Assembly (NCBI GenBank): GCA_006937955.1
Contig: SSNP01000030.1
Coordinates: 3,489,683 to 3,553,682 of the forward strand
DNA from: Pachypanchax playfairii
Lineage: Eukaryota > Chordata > Actinopteri > Cyprinodontiformes > Aplocheilidae
Direction of reading: 5' to 3'
Length of the DNA: 64,000 nt
The notes under the pieces were generated by a model. That model did not search any database and was not told the DNA's origin. It saw only the letters and a list, made by a program, of their open reading frames with translations. Every line of letters starts with the position of its first letter. The stretch's first letter is position 1. Positions 1-10,607 of the stretch are shown in pieces. Both the position numbers and the translations under genes were made by a program.

Positions 1-900
1 CATAAAACCAAAATACCCTGTAATTATTTAAAAAAAAAACTAAATTGGCTGTGTCTTTCTATCTTACTTTTGACAGTCTTTTCTTTACTGACAGTCACAA
101 GAATAATCAGGTTAAAGAAAAACTCTTTTGTACCAGAAAGTTGACATCTACTGTGCCTGATAAGACAATTAAGCCACAATTCATGTAAACAAAATACAAC
201 TTGTGTGATCTGAAGTAAAATCTTTAAGCCTTTAAAGCCTGTGTCAAGCAAAGCTTCACACAGTAATCCGGCTTTGACTTTGGCACAAAAGCACAAAAAC
301 AGAACAAAAAAAATGAGACAACACACAAACTGTGATCTTCAAGAAATCACATCTGGTGTGCTTATATTGCTTTAGTTAGATCTATGTAATGTAAGGGGGA
401 AATTGGAAAACCAAAACAATAGGATTAAAGAGAAATATGGCTTCAACATATTAGGGAGTCATTTAAAATGGTCTATTTAAGCGTTAGTCTAAAAACAAAC
501 TGCATTTTAATTCTGTAATATAAGACGAAGTGTAAAAGCTTCCCAGGCTCAGCAGAGATGACTCAATTTCTCCAAAACCAAAACTGACACAAGCCTTAAA
601 TAGCGTTAAGGCAATGAACTCATATATGATTTATTGTGTGTGATATTAGCTTGTTTCAGTGATGAATGTGTTGTGGTCAAGTTGCCCACATGAAGCAATG
701 ACTTATGAGTTTGGTTTTGTTACACAACTAAAAGGAAAAACAGAACCATAAACTCCTTTTCAAAACTTTTGAAATTAATTGCTAATATATAGTCTTTCAT
801 TTTACTTTAAACCAAAAGTGTCAACATTTTAAACAATATAACATATTACTTGTTATGGGAAGCGAATGATCTGAAAAGCAACCGATGACAGAACACTCAC
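1..900 (-). other. TRIQK: TRIQK intron following the first coding exon (partial)
   Basis: This stretch lies directly downstream, in transcription sense, of the GTGAGT splice donor at 900-895, so it is the 5' part of the intron after the start-codon exon. It is AT-rich and shows no second exon: nothing in it encodes the expected TRIQK continuation (GKQDYKK and the membrane segment). A 100-codon open frame at 24-326 on the minus strand is hydrophobic and low-complexity, and I do not read it as a gene. No repeat is evident apart from short A runs. Confidence 0.7.
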
Positions 901-975
901 CGATCTGCTTTCTGTACTGATCTACGGGTAATTTGGTCGCACTGGCATCCTTCTTGCCCATTCTCCCTCCAGCGT
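901..975 (-). CDS. TRIQK: TRIQK start-codon exon (triple QxxK/R motif-containing protein), 5' part only
   Basis: The minus strand has a pyrimidine-rich tract and a CAG acceptor (AG at 977-976), then 14 nt of 5' UTR, then ATG at 961-959 with A at -3 and G at +4. The coding part, 961-901, reads MGKKDASATKLPVDQYRKQI plus the first base of a glycine codon, followed by a consensus GTGAGT donor at 900-895 (phase 1 intron). This matches the N-terminus of vertebrate TRIQK, a protein of about 86 residues with three QxxK/R motifs and one C-terminal membrane segment. Q15-Y-R-K18 is the first motif. Q19-I-G-K would be the second and spans the splice junction. The family is known as an ER membrane protein, linked in Xenopus to cell growth and shape. 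The third motif and the membrane segment lie on exons outside the window. The call rests on about 20 residues plus good splice signals; the frame was too short to appear as an ordinary ORF. Confidence 0.86.
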
Positions 976-1168
976 CTGACAGGAAATAAAGAAAGAAAAA
1001 GAAAAACAGCCATGTGAGTGAGAGAATCTTGACGTTAGAGCCGAACCCTTAATTTAATTCAATACACAATTAGCTCCGTTCCTGGTGCTGCGGAAGATAA
1101 CTTGTTAAATTTGTTGAAAAAGAAAATCAAGTAATTACACAATAATCAATCTTATGTGTGTTATATAC

Positions 1169-1171
<3 letters not shown>

Positions 1172-1237
<66 letters not shown>

Positions 1238-1258
1238 TAGAGAGATAGAGAGATAGAG

Positions 1259-1329
<71 letters not shown>
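1172..1329. repeat. Compound (GACA)n-(GATAGAGA)n-(GATA)n microsatellite
   Basis: About 16 GACA units (1172-1236) pass through three GATAGAGA units into about 17 GATA units ending at 1329, with almost no interruptions. It lies about 200 bp upstream of the TRIQK coding exon, inside the presumed first intron. The open frames across it (YLSI, CLSV repeats) are artefacts of the tetranucleotide. The array should be length-polymorphic. Confidence 0.97.
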
Positions 1330-1878
1330 AATAGTCAATTTTGATCATCCAGATGGTTTATCTTTCACATACATCTGGCGACATAATTAAATGAATTCTC
1401 ACCACCTTCCTCGAGTGTTACATTCTCAGTGTGAGCTTCCATCCGTCTCATTTAGTATAATGCCGTTTCCCTTCACACCATGAGTTCTCTTTGATTACTC
1501 AAACAGATCGAAGGGAGAATATAAAAAGAAAAGAGCTAAGAATAAATAATGTCAACTGCATCCTGTTTGTCACTACACATGTGTAACGATTTTTTTTAAA
1601 CTCCAGGTTGTAAATTTCTGTCAATTCACAGGCCTGTGTAAAGGTTTAACTACTTCAGGAATTTGCTTTTACGTATTGCTAAAACAAAGTCTTTATTTTG
1701 CGCATCTGATGGAAATTAGTATTTCTCAGGAAGCTCTGTTTTCTAAATGCCTGACAAACTTCAACCAAACACGCTAGGTGTGAGAGATTCCTCAAATATA
1801 CTCACATGTTGTTTCACCTGAGATGTATGGAAACGTTTAAGCCTTCAGCATTTTATTTACTGGGAGAAATGCTTCTCC

Positions 1879-2318
1879 TTACCTCTCCTTTCCACCAGAT
1901 GCACTCACAAAATCAGCTGCATTTTTAGACACGTATCAAGCGTTTTAGATGCGTATCACTCACAAAAACGTTCCATCCAGCTAGCAGCGGGAAATTGCGA
2001 AATCACATGAGAATTGCAAAGTCAAGATAGAAAGACGACAACGTGTATCCAAAAGGTAAGTGGTTTATTTTCACACCACCTACGAACTTCAAACCCGTCA
2101 CAGGTACTGTAACTGAAATCTGTACGCATCCTTTATTTTGAAACTTCTGCGTATTTTACTTTTTAGGCCGCAGCACTACGCTTCTGAGACGCATCCAACT
2201 CGCTCTGCTTTGTGCCCGGTGGAAACAGTACCATTGACTTTAATGGCAGCTATTAGCCACGTATTACACTTAACTAACGTTACGCGCCACTGACGCGTCC
2301 AGTGGAAAGGTTGGGTAA
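1879..2318 (-). mobile_element. Non-autonomous DNA element, CCTTTCCAC-ended family, copy 1
   Basis: The ends are inverted relatives of each other: TTACCTCTCCTTTCCACC on the left, and the complement of TTACCCAACCTTTCCACT on the right. The interior in reverse complement (AAAGTCAATGG..., GTGACGGGTTTGAAG, GGTGGTGTGAAAATA, TTGTCGTCTTTCT) recurs at 9271-10041, and its first part recurs at 45240-45400. No transposase is present. Exact ends are uncertain because the TTA could belong to the inverted repeat or be the target site. It sits in the presumed TRIQK intron. Confidence 0.65.
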
Positions 2319-4276
2319 CAATGACGCTTTTCACATTCCAATCAAGGTACTAAGAAAGTGCGATATATACAATATCAATATACAATAAAGCTCCAAAATA
2401 TCAGGAAGTCAGCTTCAGTCCACTTTATGAATTACATCACAAAAAATAAAGAAGTGGGAGAAAACCCTACTTTTTTCAGAAATCCTTGACTTTGAAGGTC
2501 TAGGACTGAAAAATATAAATAAATTGCACCTGTTCATGTTTTAAGTAATAAAAACCTAAAATGTCCTAACAATGACTAGATATAGTAATTATACAGGACA
2601 TGTAAAGTGTGATAGAAGCAAAAATATGCATGCAGGTGAACACATGGAAAGAATAGTGTTGAGAATAGGTAAAAGAAAAAAAAACATCTATCTGTATCCA
2701 AGAGGAACAAGAGCAGTGGAAAGTCTGGAGGAGCAGCTGGGGAATAGAAGAGAGAGACTGAATTAGCATGTTCAAGGAGCGTGGCTGGCTGCTGGTGCTG
2801 ACTGATACCTCCTCATGGGAGAAGGCTGCTGCCACCTGAATTTTTACCTTACACTAAAAAAAAAAAAACATTGTTTCCAGCTACATTTCAAACGCCAGCG
2901 GAGGAGGAGGACATATGCGCGGCTATTGTTCTCCAGCCGTCGGAAACCAGAGTCAGCAAATTAAAAGAAGCGAGGGAGAGACAAAAAAAAGGAAAGAAAG
3001 ACATTGTCCAAATGTTTACAGTTGGACACCGTGTGCTCGCTGAGCTGTGCTTCATCGACACAAGATTGTGCCTAGATGATCAAACACAACACAATTTGCA
3101 GCTCTTCTCATCCCATGCAGTCCGTTTAAATTGGAATTTTCACGTACGTTGTACTGTTGGAAGCTCCAGCGCACATAGTAACAAGCTAAAAATAAATCTT
3201 TACATTTTTGCTGTGCAATTCTTGATTAGAAATCTACATTCATGTTATTACCATCAACAGAATGTCAGTTTATCTGAGGTATAATTACAGAGTAGCACAT
3301 AAGTGTTAATCTTTTTAAAGAAGACATTTAGCGATAGTTTAATTAGAAAGACTTAATCTCAAAACTAATTTTATCATTTAGCCTGCTGAATTCTCCCTTT
3401 AGTTCTGTTTTTAACTAGCAAAGCTGATATTTACGAGGTTACATCCAAGCAGCTTGAAAAGATCAGGTTAGAAATTCATTAGAAAAGGCCTAATACTGAC
3501 CATTTTTACGGTAAATCTATCTAGACCTTTAGATGTTTCAGTCTTATAGTTGATATTATTATTATTGTTGCTAAAGTATCTTTAGCTTTTTTTTCTTAAG
3601 TTGACTGATGTCCCCTACTGTTTTCGAACAATAACTTATTAGAGAAACTTGGATTTCAGGAGACAAATAATAATGGGAAAGTAAAGTCCTTATTAATTAA
3701 TTAATTTATTTATACATTGTGGTTAAAAACTTCAAATATTAAAGAGTATCTGATGTGAATTTTACAAAATACATTATATTAAAACTCAAAAAAAAGAAAT
3801 GTATGGTTCAGGAATCCTTAATCGCACATTTCAACAGAGAATTGCGACATTTACCTAATTAAATGAGGATCAAATTTACCCCTTCCCTGCCTGAACATGG
3901 CAATCTCGCAATCTCATGTGACATCATTAGATGAACCACGCAAACATCCCTCCTTTGTTTACAAGAAATGTTACTCTTCATTGACAGACTTGAGGTCGAA
4001 ATAAGAAGCTTATGTCATTTACTGTGTGTAGCTAATTACACAAGGCCATATTGAAAAGTACTTCTACTCATAATTAAAGCTAAAGTTAAAGTTAAATGCT
4101 TGTTCACTTTGTAGACCAGACTTGGACTTCAGTGACGTGCAGAAGAGACTGCTGAAGACACCAAAACCAGACGTTTGAGGACTACAGAGAGGGACAATTT
4201 GAAGAGGAGGAGGATTTTCATCGACAACAGGATTGGAATTATGACTACAGGTCACCATCAGCCGACCGCCACACAC
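2319..4276. other. Intronic or intergenic stretch without a supported gene
   Basis: This is mostly AT-rich single-copy-looking DNA. The only sizeable open frame (2871-3284, plus strand, 137 codons) starts after an A run, is rich in charged residues at the front (KLKEARERQKKGKK), shows no domain I recognise, and lacks splice or promoter context. I treat it as chance. If the TRIQK first exon proposed at 6449 is right, this stretch is inside its first intron. Confidence 0.5.
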
Positions 4277-4809
4277 AGACAACGAACACAGACCACGAAC
4301 ACAGACCACAAACACAGACAACGAACACAGACCACAAACACAGACCACAAACACAGACAACGAACACAGACAACGAACACAGACAACGAACACAGACCAC
4401 GAACACAGACCACAAACACAGACCACAAACACAGACCACAAACACAGACAACGAACACAGACCACGAACACAGACAACAAACACAGACCACGAACACAGA
4501 CAACGAACACAGACCACGAACACAGACAACGAACACAGACAACGAACACAGACCACGAACACAGACCACGAACACAGACCACGAACACAGACCACGAACA
4601 CAGACCACGAACACAGACCACGAACACAGACCACAAACACAGACCACGAACACAGACCACGAACACAGACCACGAACACAGACAACGAACACAGACCACG
4701 AACACAGACAACGAACACAGACCACGAACACAGACCACAAACACAGACCACGAACACAGACCACAAACACAGACCACGAACACAGACCACAAACACAGAC
4801 CACAAACAC
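4277..4809. repeat. 13-bp minisatellite, 41 units (AGACMACRAACAC)
   Basis: The array is 533 bp, exactly 41 units of 13 bp. The unit is AGACMACRAACAC, where M (A or C) and R (A or G) vary between units, giving four unit types. No net indel is visible. Because 13 is not a multiple of three and the unit lacks stops, the array stays open in several frames on both strands and yields artefactual proteins (TNTDHEHRPRTQT on one strand, CVRGLCSWSVFVV on the other). These are not genes. It should be a highly variable VNTR. Confidence 0.96.
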
Positions 4810-5574
4810 AGCACAAGGCTGACAGCAGGAGGTTTAACGTAGAAAGACAGTATCTGAACTCGGATGAGAGAGAACGTGTTAGAACCCAGACGGAGAGAAA
4901 ATGATCACATGACCCGGACTTTGTAATAAAAGTCTGTTTTCCTAATAAACTGATTCAGTCTGAACATCATCTGAAGAATGTTTCACAGAAGGATCGTCAA
5001 GCTTCTAAACACTAAACGAGACAGAACTTAGCAGTTATTATTAAACCAACAACCCAAATGTTGAAACACAAACTCATTTTCTTCAGAAACCTCTGTCTCA
5101 GTCAGTCTCCATGTTTGTTTCCATACAGACAAACACTGACCAAGTCAAGACTCGTTCAACCGATGACATCACAACAAGTCAGATGGTTTTTCACTTCCCC
5201 TTTCAACTGTGTGGCTTAATTATAATAATAATAAAAAATATATCCATATAAATACTAACAAAAAAATGTTGTTTATATTTTATTCACTTTATTCTCTGTC
5301 TTTCATTTTTGTGACAGATGCACTTCAAAGGTGAATAAAATTAGAGGTCTTGAAGTCCAAGAATTAATTTGACACCTGAAAATGCATCAAGGACTATTTG
5401 AGTTAAGAGTAGTGCAGAAAAAAGGGAAGGCCTGTTGTTGTTGGCTAAACAAACAGTTAATGTCACATTGACCTAATATAGCTGACTAGCTATAAACCAA
5501 GATGGCCCTCTAATAAAAACTCAAAAAACATCAAAACTCTGACCATCATTAAAGTCAGGGTTTATATTTTTGTG
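4810..5574. other. Unique sequence, no gene seen
   Basis: This is moderately AT-rich DNA between the minisatellite and the inverted-repeat element at 5575. There is no open frame of note, no tandem repeat and no recognisable interspersed repeat. It is presumed TRIQK intron 1. Confidence 0.5.
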
Positions 5575-6060
5575 TTAAAGCAGAACTAAGTAAGTTTTGC
5601 TCTCGCTCTCCCCCTACTGGTCCCCTGTGAAAGCTCACTGTCGTAACGTTCCCCCGCCGCCGCCGCAGACCCCCCCTCGCCCCCTCCACCCCGCCGCCGC
5701 CCCCCCAACAACATCGCGCAGAGAACGCTTTTGCAAGAAGAAAGAAAAACAAAACCAAGAAAATGTCTTGACAGGTGAGTATTATTGTCATCTTTGCGCT
5801 CCTAAGGGTGGCGTTGCTAACAACGGCAAGGGCTTCATGCCTCTTATTTATGTACGTGAGTGTGAGTGCCGTAAAGCAGGTTTGTTCTCGCGAGATTAGT
5901 CGGGTCCGATCCACTGAAAGTTGCAAGTGCTGCTTTCAGGACACAGACCCCGGAGGGAGGGGAGGGACCCACGAATCACCCTGCCAAGTCCTTGTTTACC
6001 CCCACAGGGACTCTAGAAAACATGTATTGAGGTGAAAAAACTTACTTAGTTCTGCTTTAA
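5575..6060. mobile_element. 486-bp non-autonomous DNA element with perfect 24-bp terminal inverted repeats
   Basis: The left end (5575-5598, starting TTAAAGCAGAACTAAG) and the right end (6037-6060) are perfect reverse complements over 24 bp. Both begin or end with TTAA, so a TTAA target duplication is possible. The interior is GC-rich with a CCG/CCC-rich block (5651-5710) and CTCTCGCTCTCCCCCTACTGG-like sequence. It encodes no transposase. The two overlapping open frames inside (5555-5926 minus, 5597-5899 plus) follow from the base composition. The perfect ends suggest a fairly young insertion. Confidence 0.88.
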
Positions 6061-6448
6061 CTGTTGCAATAAAAATATTATTAAAAAACGCTTTAAAGTG
6101 TTGGGATAATGTATTAAAAGTAGAAAGAAGAGACTCAGTAAATAAAATAAACAATAATATAAATAGGATAATCATATTAGTCGATTTTAATATGACTGAA
6201 TATTTGTTTGAAGGTTTGAAATATTTAGAGCTTTTTTCGTCATGGTGAAAATAGACTTTCTCAAGCCAACATGTGCAAATTGTTTGTAAATCCTTTTCTG
6301 CAGAACATCCTGACACACTAAACCTGCGTTAAACACGCAGATTTTACACATTTGAGTAAAGACGGATCCTGCGGATCTCAGAACCACTATGTATGTTTAT
6401 AGTTTAGTGCGGCCAGTTTTCATTCAGTAAATGAAAACTTCTACTTAC
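6061..6448. other. Unique AT-rich stretch next to the candidate first exon
   Basis: No gene or repeat is seen. If the splice donor at 6448-6443 (minus strand) is used, this is the very 5' end of TRIQK intron 1. The overlapping minus-strand open frames (5996-6316, 6187-6387) have no recognisable domain. Confidence 0.45.
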
Positions 6449-6760
6449 ACTGTTCCTGTCTATCGAAAAGAAGACTGTGTCGTTCAGCAGAGGTATTTCT
6501 GCATTCCGGATAATGCGGCTACAATTCGGACGCATAAACTACACTTATTTCATGTACTTTGAGCTGAATTTGTCCGGAATGCCAGCACAACACTTCTTCC
6601 TAAAAGGACTTCCTGGGTTTTAATATAGACACCTCATTTATCCAATCAGAAACATGTTTCAGGGAGCAGTGACCAATAGGATGAGTCCAAGTGGGACGCA
6701 CGAGCCAAAAAAAGAAAAAGAAAAAAGATGAGTACGTCATCAGTCCTCCAGCATTCCGAC
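6449..6760 (-). promoter_or_regulatory. TRIQK: Candidate TRIQK promoter and non-coding first exon
   Basis: On the minus strand a consensus donor GTAAGT (6448-6443) ends a possible non-coding exon. Upstream of it lie a TATA-like TATATTAAAA (about 6617-6626), an ETS-type CAGGAAGT (about 6607-6614), two CCAAT boxes in alternate orientation (6642-6646 and 6673-6677) and a CRE-like TGACGTA (about 6733-6739). A start about 30 bp below the TATA-like box would give a first exon of about 140 bp and a 5.5-kb first intron to the acceptor at 976. CpG density around 6495-6590 is higher than in its surroundings. GCATTCC, a TEAD-like core, occurs three times: 6501, inverted near 6576, and 6751. Motifs and donor are seen; the link to TRIQK is inferred from orientation and position. 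Confidence 0.4.
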
Positions 6761-7689
6761 GCAGATTCAGATTGTTTTGAATTCCTAGACAGGTAGGATT
6801 CCAGCTAAAATGAACGATAGAGTTGGATATAATTAATTTTAATAGCATTGTAACTCTGAAAAATCCCCATCTCAGTGATTAAAAGTTTTAAAATATAAGT
6901 TTACAATCAGAAATTCAGTATGAAAAAGATCGGAATCAATAATAATATACTTGGTTATAATGGCTCCAATTGTTGCTAATCAAATGTGATTTCAGAGTGC
7001 TTTTATTAGCAGCTTTTAAAACGCATTGCATAATTAATCACAGAGCAGAAAGAAGCATGAGAAACACGGAAGCATATGTAAAGTTATCTAATGAATATAC
7101 AAATAAAAAATATCCTACCGCTTCCTTCAAAAGACTCAATTCAACACACTAGACAGATTATTTAATTTGATAATTCTTAGTTTTGTTAAATAACCTGATT
7201 ACAGAAAAGAAATGAAGATAGTTGTTACACAGAGAGTAGTACATTTGATGTAAATCAAACTATTGTTGATTTAAAATAGGAATTATTGCTTACCTTTTGG
7301 TGTTAAATGTCTTATTAAACATGATGTTCACAGTTCTTCTTCTTGTGTTATTACATCAAAACCCCCTCTACAGAAATGTGTATGTTCATTCTATATATTG
7401 AAGATCTTTAACTGATCTGATACAAACAGGATCTCTACAGATCTGCATCTTCCAAAGGTTAAACATTCACACATTATGCAGTTAAACACTTGTTACTTTG
7501 CGATGTTAGCTACAACTTCTCTGTATCAAACTGTTACAAGCTGCAGCATCCTACTATGACAATTAGAGAAATCAATGACCAAAGTCATCAGAGATGATAG
7601 AATCTCACTCTGTAATGTTCATTTCACTTTCATTAGTCTTTTTTTTTAAAACATTTTCTCTTTGTTTACTGTGTAGAATTGTATTTGCC
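6761..7689. other. Unique AT-rich upstream DNA, no gene
   Basis: This is low-complexity-leaning AT-rich sequence with no open frame above about 60 codons and no recognisable repeat. It separates the candidate promoter from the enhancer-like block at 7690. Confidence 0.45.
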
Positions 7690-8240
7690 TCCTAATTGCA
7701 CCCAGCCTGGCTGCTGCCTGGGGCTTTGTGCAGATTATGGGTAGGCTTACCGCTGCTTGTAACTTATTGAAGTTTAAAATGATTTTCTGCTCTCCCATGG
7801 GCATGCCATTTGCATGCAGCACAGCAGTAACTAATAGATGTAATCTGTCTATAATGTGCCTGTATTATGATTTACTTTGCACGAAGCCGCCATTTGTAGT
7901 GAGCACTTTAACACTGTCCTTTCATGCAGAAATAAATCGAGTAACATTTGTCTGCGATGATATTTTTATCCACAGAAATACCACCCGAGAAATGGGGAGA
8001 TGCAGCTCACGTTCGCCTCTGAAATGACCTGAAATGCTTGAGTTCCGTACGTCGGCCTTTACTATTTGTGATTTCACGCCATACGCTGTAAATGCGCATG
8101 GACTCGCAGCACATACAACCTCAGAAGCTGCTCTGACAGTTAAGTTAGAACCGTTAACAAATAGCCTCGATGAGAAGCCTGAAACTATTGTCTTAATATG
8201 GCCATCAAAAACAGCATGAGTGCAGTTAACGCAGAGCTCA
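7690..8240. promoter_or_regulatory. Candidate conserved noncoding element
   Basis: This is about 550 bp of high-complexity single-copy sequence with many octamer-like, homeodomain-like and CpG-containing words (ATTTGCATGCAGC, GCCGCCATTTGTAG, TTCACGCCATACGC, GAACCGTTAAC, TTAATATGGCC) and no repeat signature, unlike its flanks. Two consecutive open frames on the plus strand (7728-8027, 8034-8219) are not supported by any domain. It lies 1 kb beyond the candidate TRIQK promoter, so it would be a proximal enhancer if real. The call is by composition only. Confidence 0.3.
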
Positions 8241-9156
8241 AATGTTCTCTTGTTGTACTAAATGTGTGTGATTAATTTCTCCCGTTGTGTTCAACAAACC
8301 AACACGCTGTGCCTGTCACTCTGATAGATATGTAAAGCATTAGCATCAACTGCTACTGTGAATGAAAACTAGGCTGGATGGATTTGCCTGTCGAACTAAA
8401 CTCGACTGTATCGCTCGTGCACGTCGGCGAGATGTCCAGATGATGTTGCGAGGTGGATGAGTTGATGATCTAAAGGGTCTTAGAGTGAGAGGGGAAAAGT
8501 TTTACCATAAAATTAAGAGTCTTTCACTTCTTTTGTGGACTTTACAACAGGGACAAAGTGACATACAGCTCCTCTTGGCTGCTTTTATAATCCAATCATC
8601 TGGTTAAGGTTTGGAGTCATAAAGCTGCGTCATGGTTCTGGACTTTTTGGGTTTAGATTTGTTCTTTTTTTTGTGCTAGTGTGCCATGAACTTTGGTTTT
8701 CTGTTGTTTTCACCTGTTGATCACAGTTTTGTTCCATGGACTTCTGCTTCTTGACTCTCCCTCCACGGAGCTTTGTTTTTGACCTTGCTCGCGACAAGCC
8801 TGTAAGTCCTGGTTCTTGTTTTGGATCATAGAGAGACTGACCTGTGCCTGCCTGAAAGTTTGAATTTTGGATTGGATTCCTGCTACTGGAGGATTAACTG
8901 TGTACCAAACTTTGAATTTGGTCCTGTCCCTTGTTGATGATGTCAGAAGCATTTACCCTGAAAAATATCCATCTCGACTCATCCTGGATGCAACTCTGCA
9001 AAAGAAAGATTTAACAACCTCGACAGGATACTGCTCTCGGCCATGTTGATCTTTCCTCTCTGGTTTCCAAGACAAAGAGTCTTTTTATCCTGCAAAAGAC
9101 AACCCGTCTCTTGGACAGTCAGGATGAAGTGACACACTTGCATATCACACTATGCT
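8241..9156. other. No gene; possible old retroelement-like tail
   Basis: Sequence around 8640-8900 is rich in TTTTG/CTTG words (TTTGTTTTTGACC, GGTTCTTGTTTTGGATC) of the kind seen in fish LTR and LINE tails, but no boundary, polyadenylation tail or coding remnant can be fixed. Otherwise it looks unique. The open frames (8710-8952 minus, 8867-9049 plus) look like chance. Confidence 0.25.
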
Positions 9157-9270
9157 CAGTGTCGGCGTAACAAGTTACAAAGTAACGCGTTGCAGTAATA
9201 ATATTACAAATATCTGTAACTCAGTAATGTAACTAGTTACCTTGGTGACGCCTGTAATATATTACCCGTG

Positions 9271-10041
9271 CTTTCCACTGGACGCGTGACCAGCTCGCAA
9301 CGTTAGCGACATGTAATGCGCGGCTGATAGCCACTATTAAAGTCAATGACACCCTTTCCACTAAAGCAGCGTCCGTACCCGGAAGTTTCAAAATAAAAGG
9401 ACAAGTGAAGATTTCCGTTTGCGAGACTACGAAAGAGTACAGTACCTGTGACGGGTTTGAAGTCCGTAGGTGGTGTGAAAATAAGCCACATACATTCAGG
9501 ATACATGTTGTCGTCTTTCTCCCTGCTTGTTGTTGTGAGTACTGTTGTTGTAGTCGTAGTCATAATCATCGAGTTTAGTTTTTAGTATGGTCACAGTCAT
9601 TGTTACATGCGCTTCTTGGAGTTTTGGATATTTTCTACACCCCTGCCTCCTCAAGTGAGTAGAGTGCTTTTTGTTTTGATACTTTGAATTTTTGATTTGA
9701 TACTTTGTACCTTGCATTTTGGACTAACCCTATATCTCCCACGGTGAGCTGTCTATTTGTGTTTGTTTTTCCCCTACATGTGTTTTTCCCAGTAAACTTT
9801 TATTTTGAAACTGCCACTCTCTGCTTCCCTGCGTTTGAGATCCATCACCCTCGTTGATTCCTGACATCACGCGCGTTTTCACTATTCTCATGAGATTTCG
9901 TGATCTTCCAGGACCAGCTGGATCTACTGTAGCTAACGCTAAGCGAGTGATTTACGCGTGTGAAGCGCTCCCGGTAGGAAGGGATGCGCTGCTGATTGTG
10001 CAAGCAAAATGTTGCATGCTGCCGACGCGTCCAGTGGAAAG
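9271..10041 (+). mobile_element. Non-autonomous DNA element, CCTTTCCAC-ended family, copy 2
   Basis: The perfect 17-bp inverted ends are CTTTCCACTGGACGCGT at 9271-9287 and its complement at 10025-10041. The interior aligns with the reverse complement of 1879-2318 (AAAGTCAATG, CCTGTGACGGGTTTGAAGT, GGTGGTGTGAAAATAA, TTGTCGTCTTTCT, then TTCTCATGAGATTTCG). Between about 9526 and 9880 it has some 350 bp missing from copy 1, ending in AGTAAACTTTTATTTTGAA and CTGCGTTTGAGATCCATCACC. That looks like the 3' part of a fish LTR, so a solo-LTR-like insert is possible. Its outer target duplication is not clear. Confidence 0.68.
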
Positions 10042-10607
10042 AAGGCCTGTACTCATTAAAAAAAGAAAAAAAACATACTTTAGTTTCTTTCGTTACAATA
10101 TGGAGCTCCGAGCTCTGTTTGAGGAGAAAATGATGTATTTATCTAGCGCCCCCTTCAGTTCTGGTGTATTTAGGACATACTATACCATAAGGCTTGTCCC
10201 TCCCTCTAATCTGTGAGCTGCAGCCAGGTGCTTTTCAACATTAGAGAATATGACAAGTTTTTTCGAGAAAAAATGTGAATATAAACTAAAAATTGAAGTT
10301 TCATGGGTGGAAATTTATCCAAAATATTATTATGTCTATAATGGCTCATATACTCCCTTGTAGTATCTTGAGGTTATGATAGCTATTGTCAGCTGCCTTT
10401 TTATTTGCAATTTACACAAGTTGACATTTGATAATAGATAATAGTTGATCAGCCCATTTAGTTAAAACTTTATTTTGATATCAAATGTGTAACTTCAGGT
10501 CATATAAGTTCACAATTTTTCATTGCACCTATGTAGCAGCTGTTTGTGCTTGTTTTTCATATATTTTATTAAAGAATGGTCAAAAAGAGATTCTCTGTGC
10601 CACTGGT

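Noticed and set aside
2871..3284. 137-codon plus-strand frame as a gene or alternative exon
   Set aside because: Low-complexity charged start, no domain, no promoter or splice context, and opposite strand to TRIQK.
4277..4809. CRISPR-like array
   Set aside because: Units are directly adjacent with no spacers, and the sequence is vertebrate; it is a minisatellite.
4064..4822. Open frames of 250, 215, 189 and 183 codons on both strands
   Set aside because: They are translations of the 13-bp minisatellite, which has no stop codon in its unit. The protein repeats (HEHRPRTQT, CGLCSWSVFVV) merely mirror the DNA unit.
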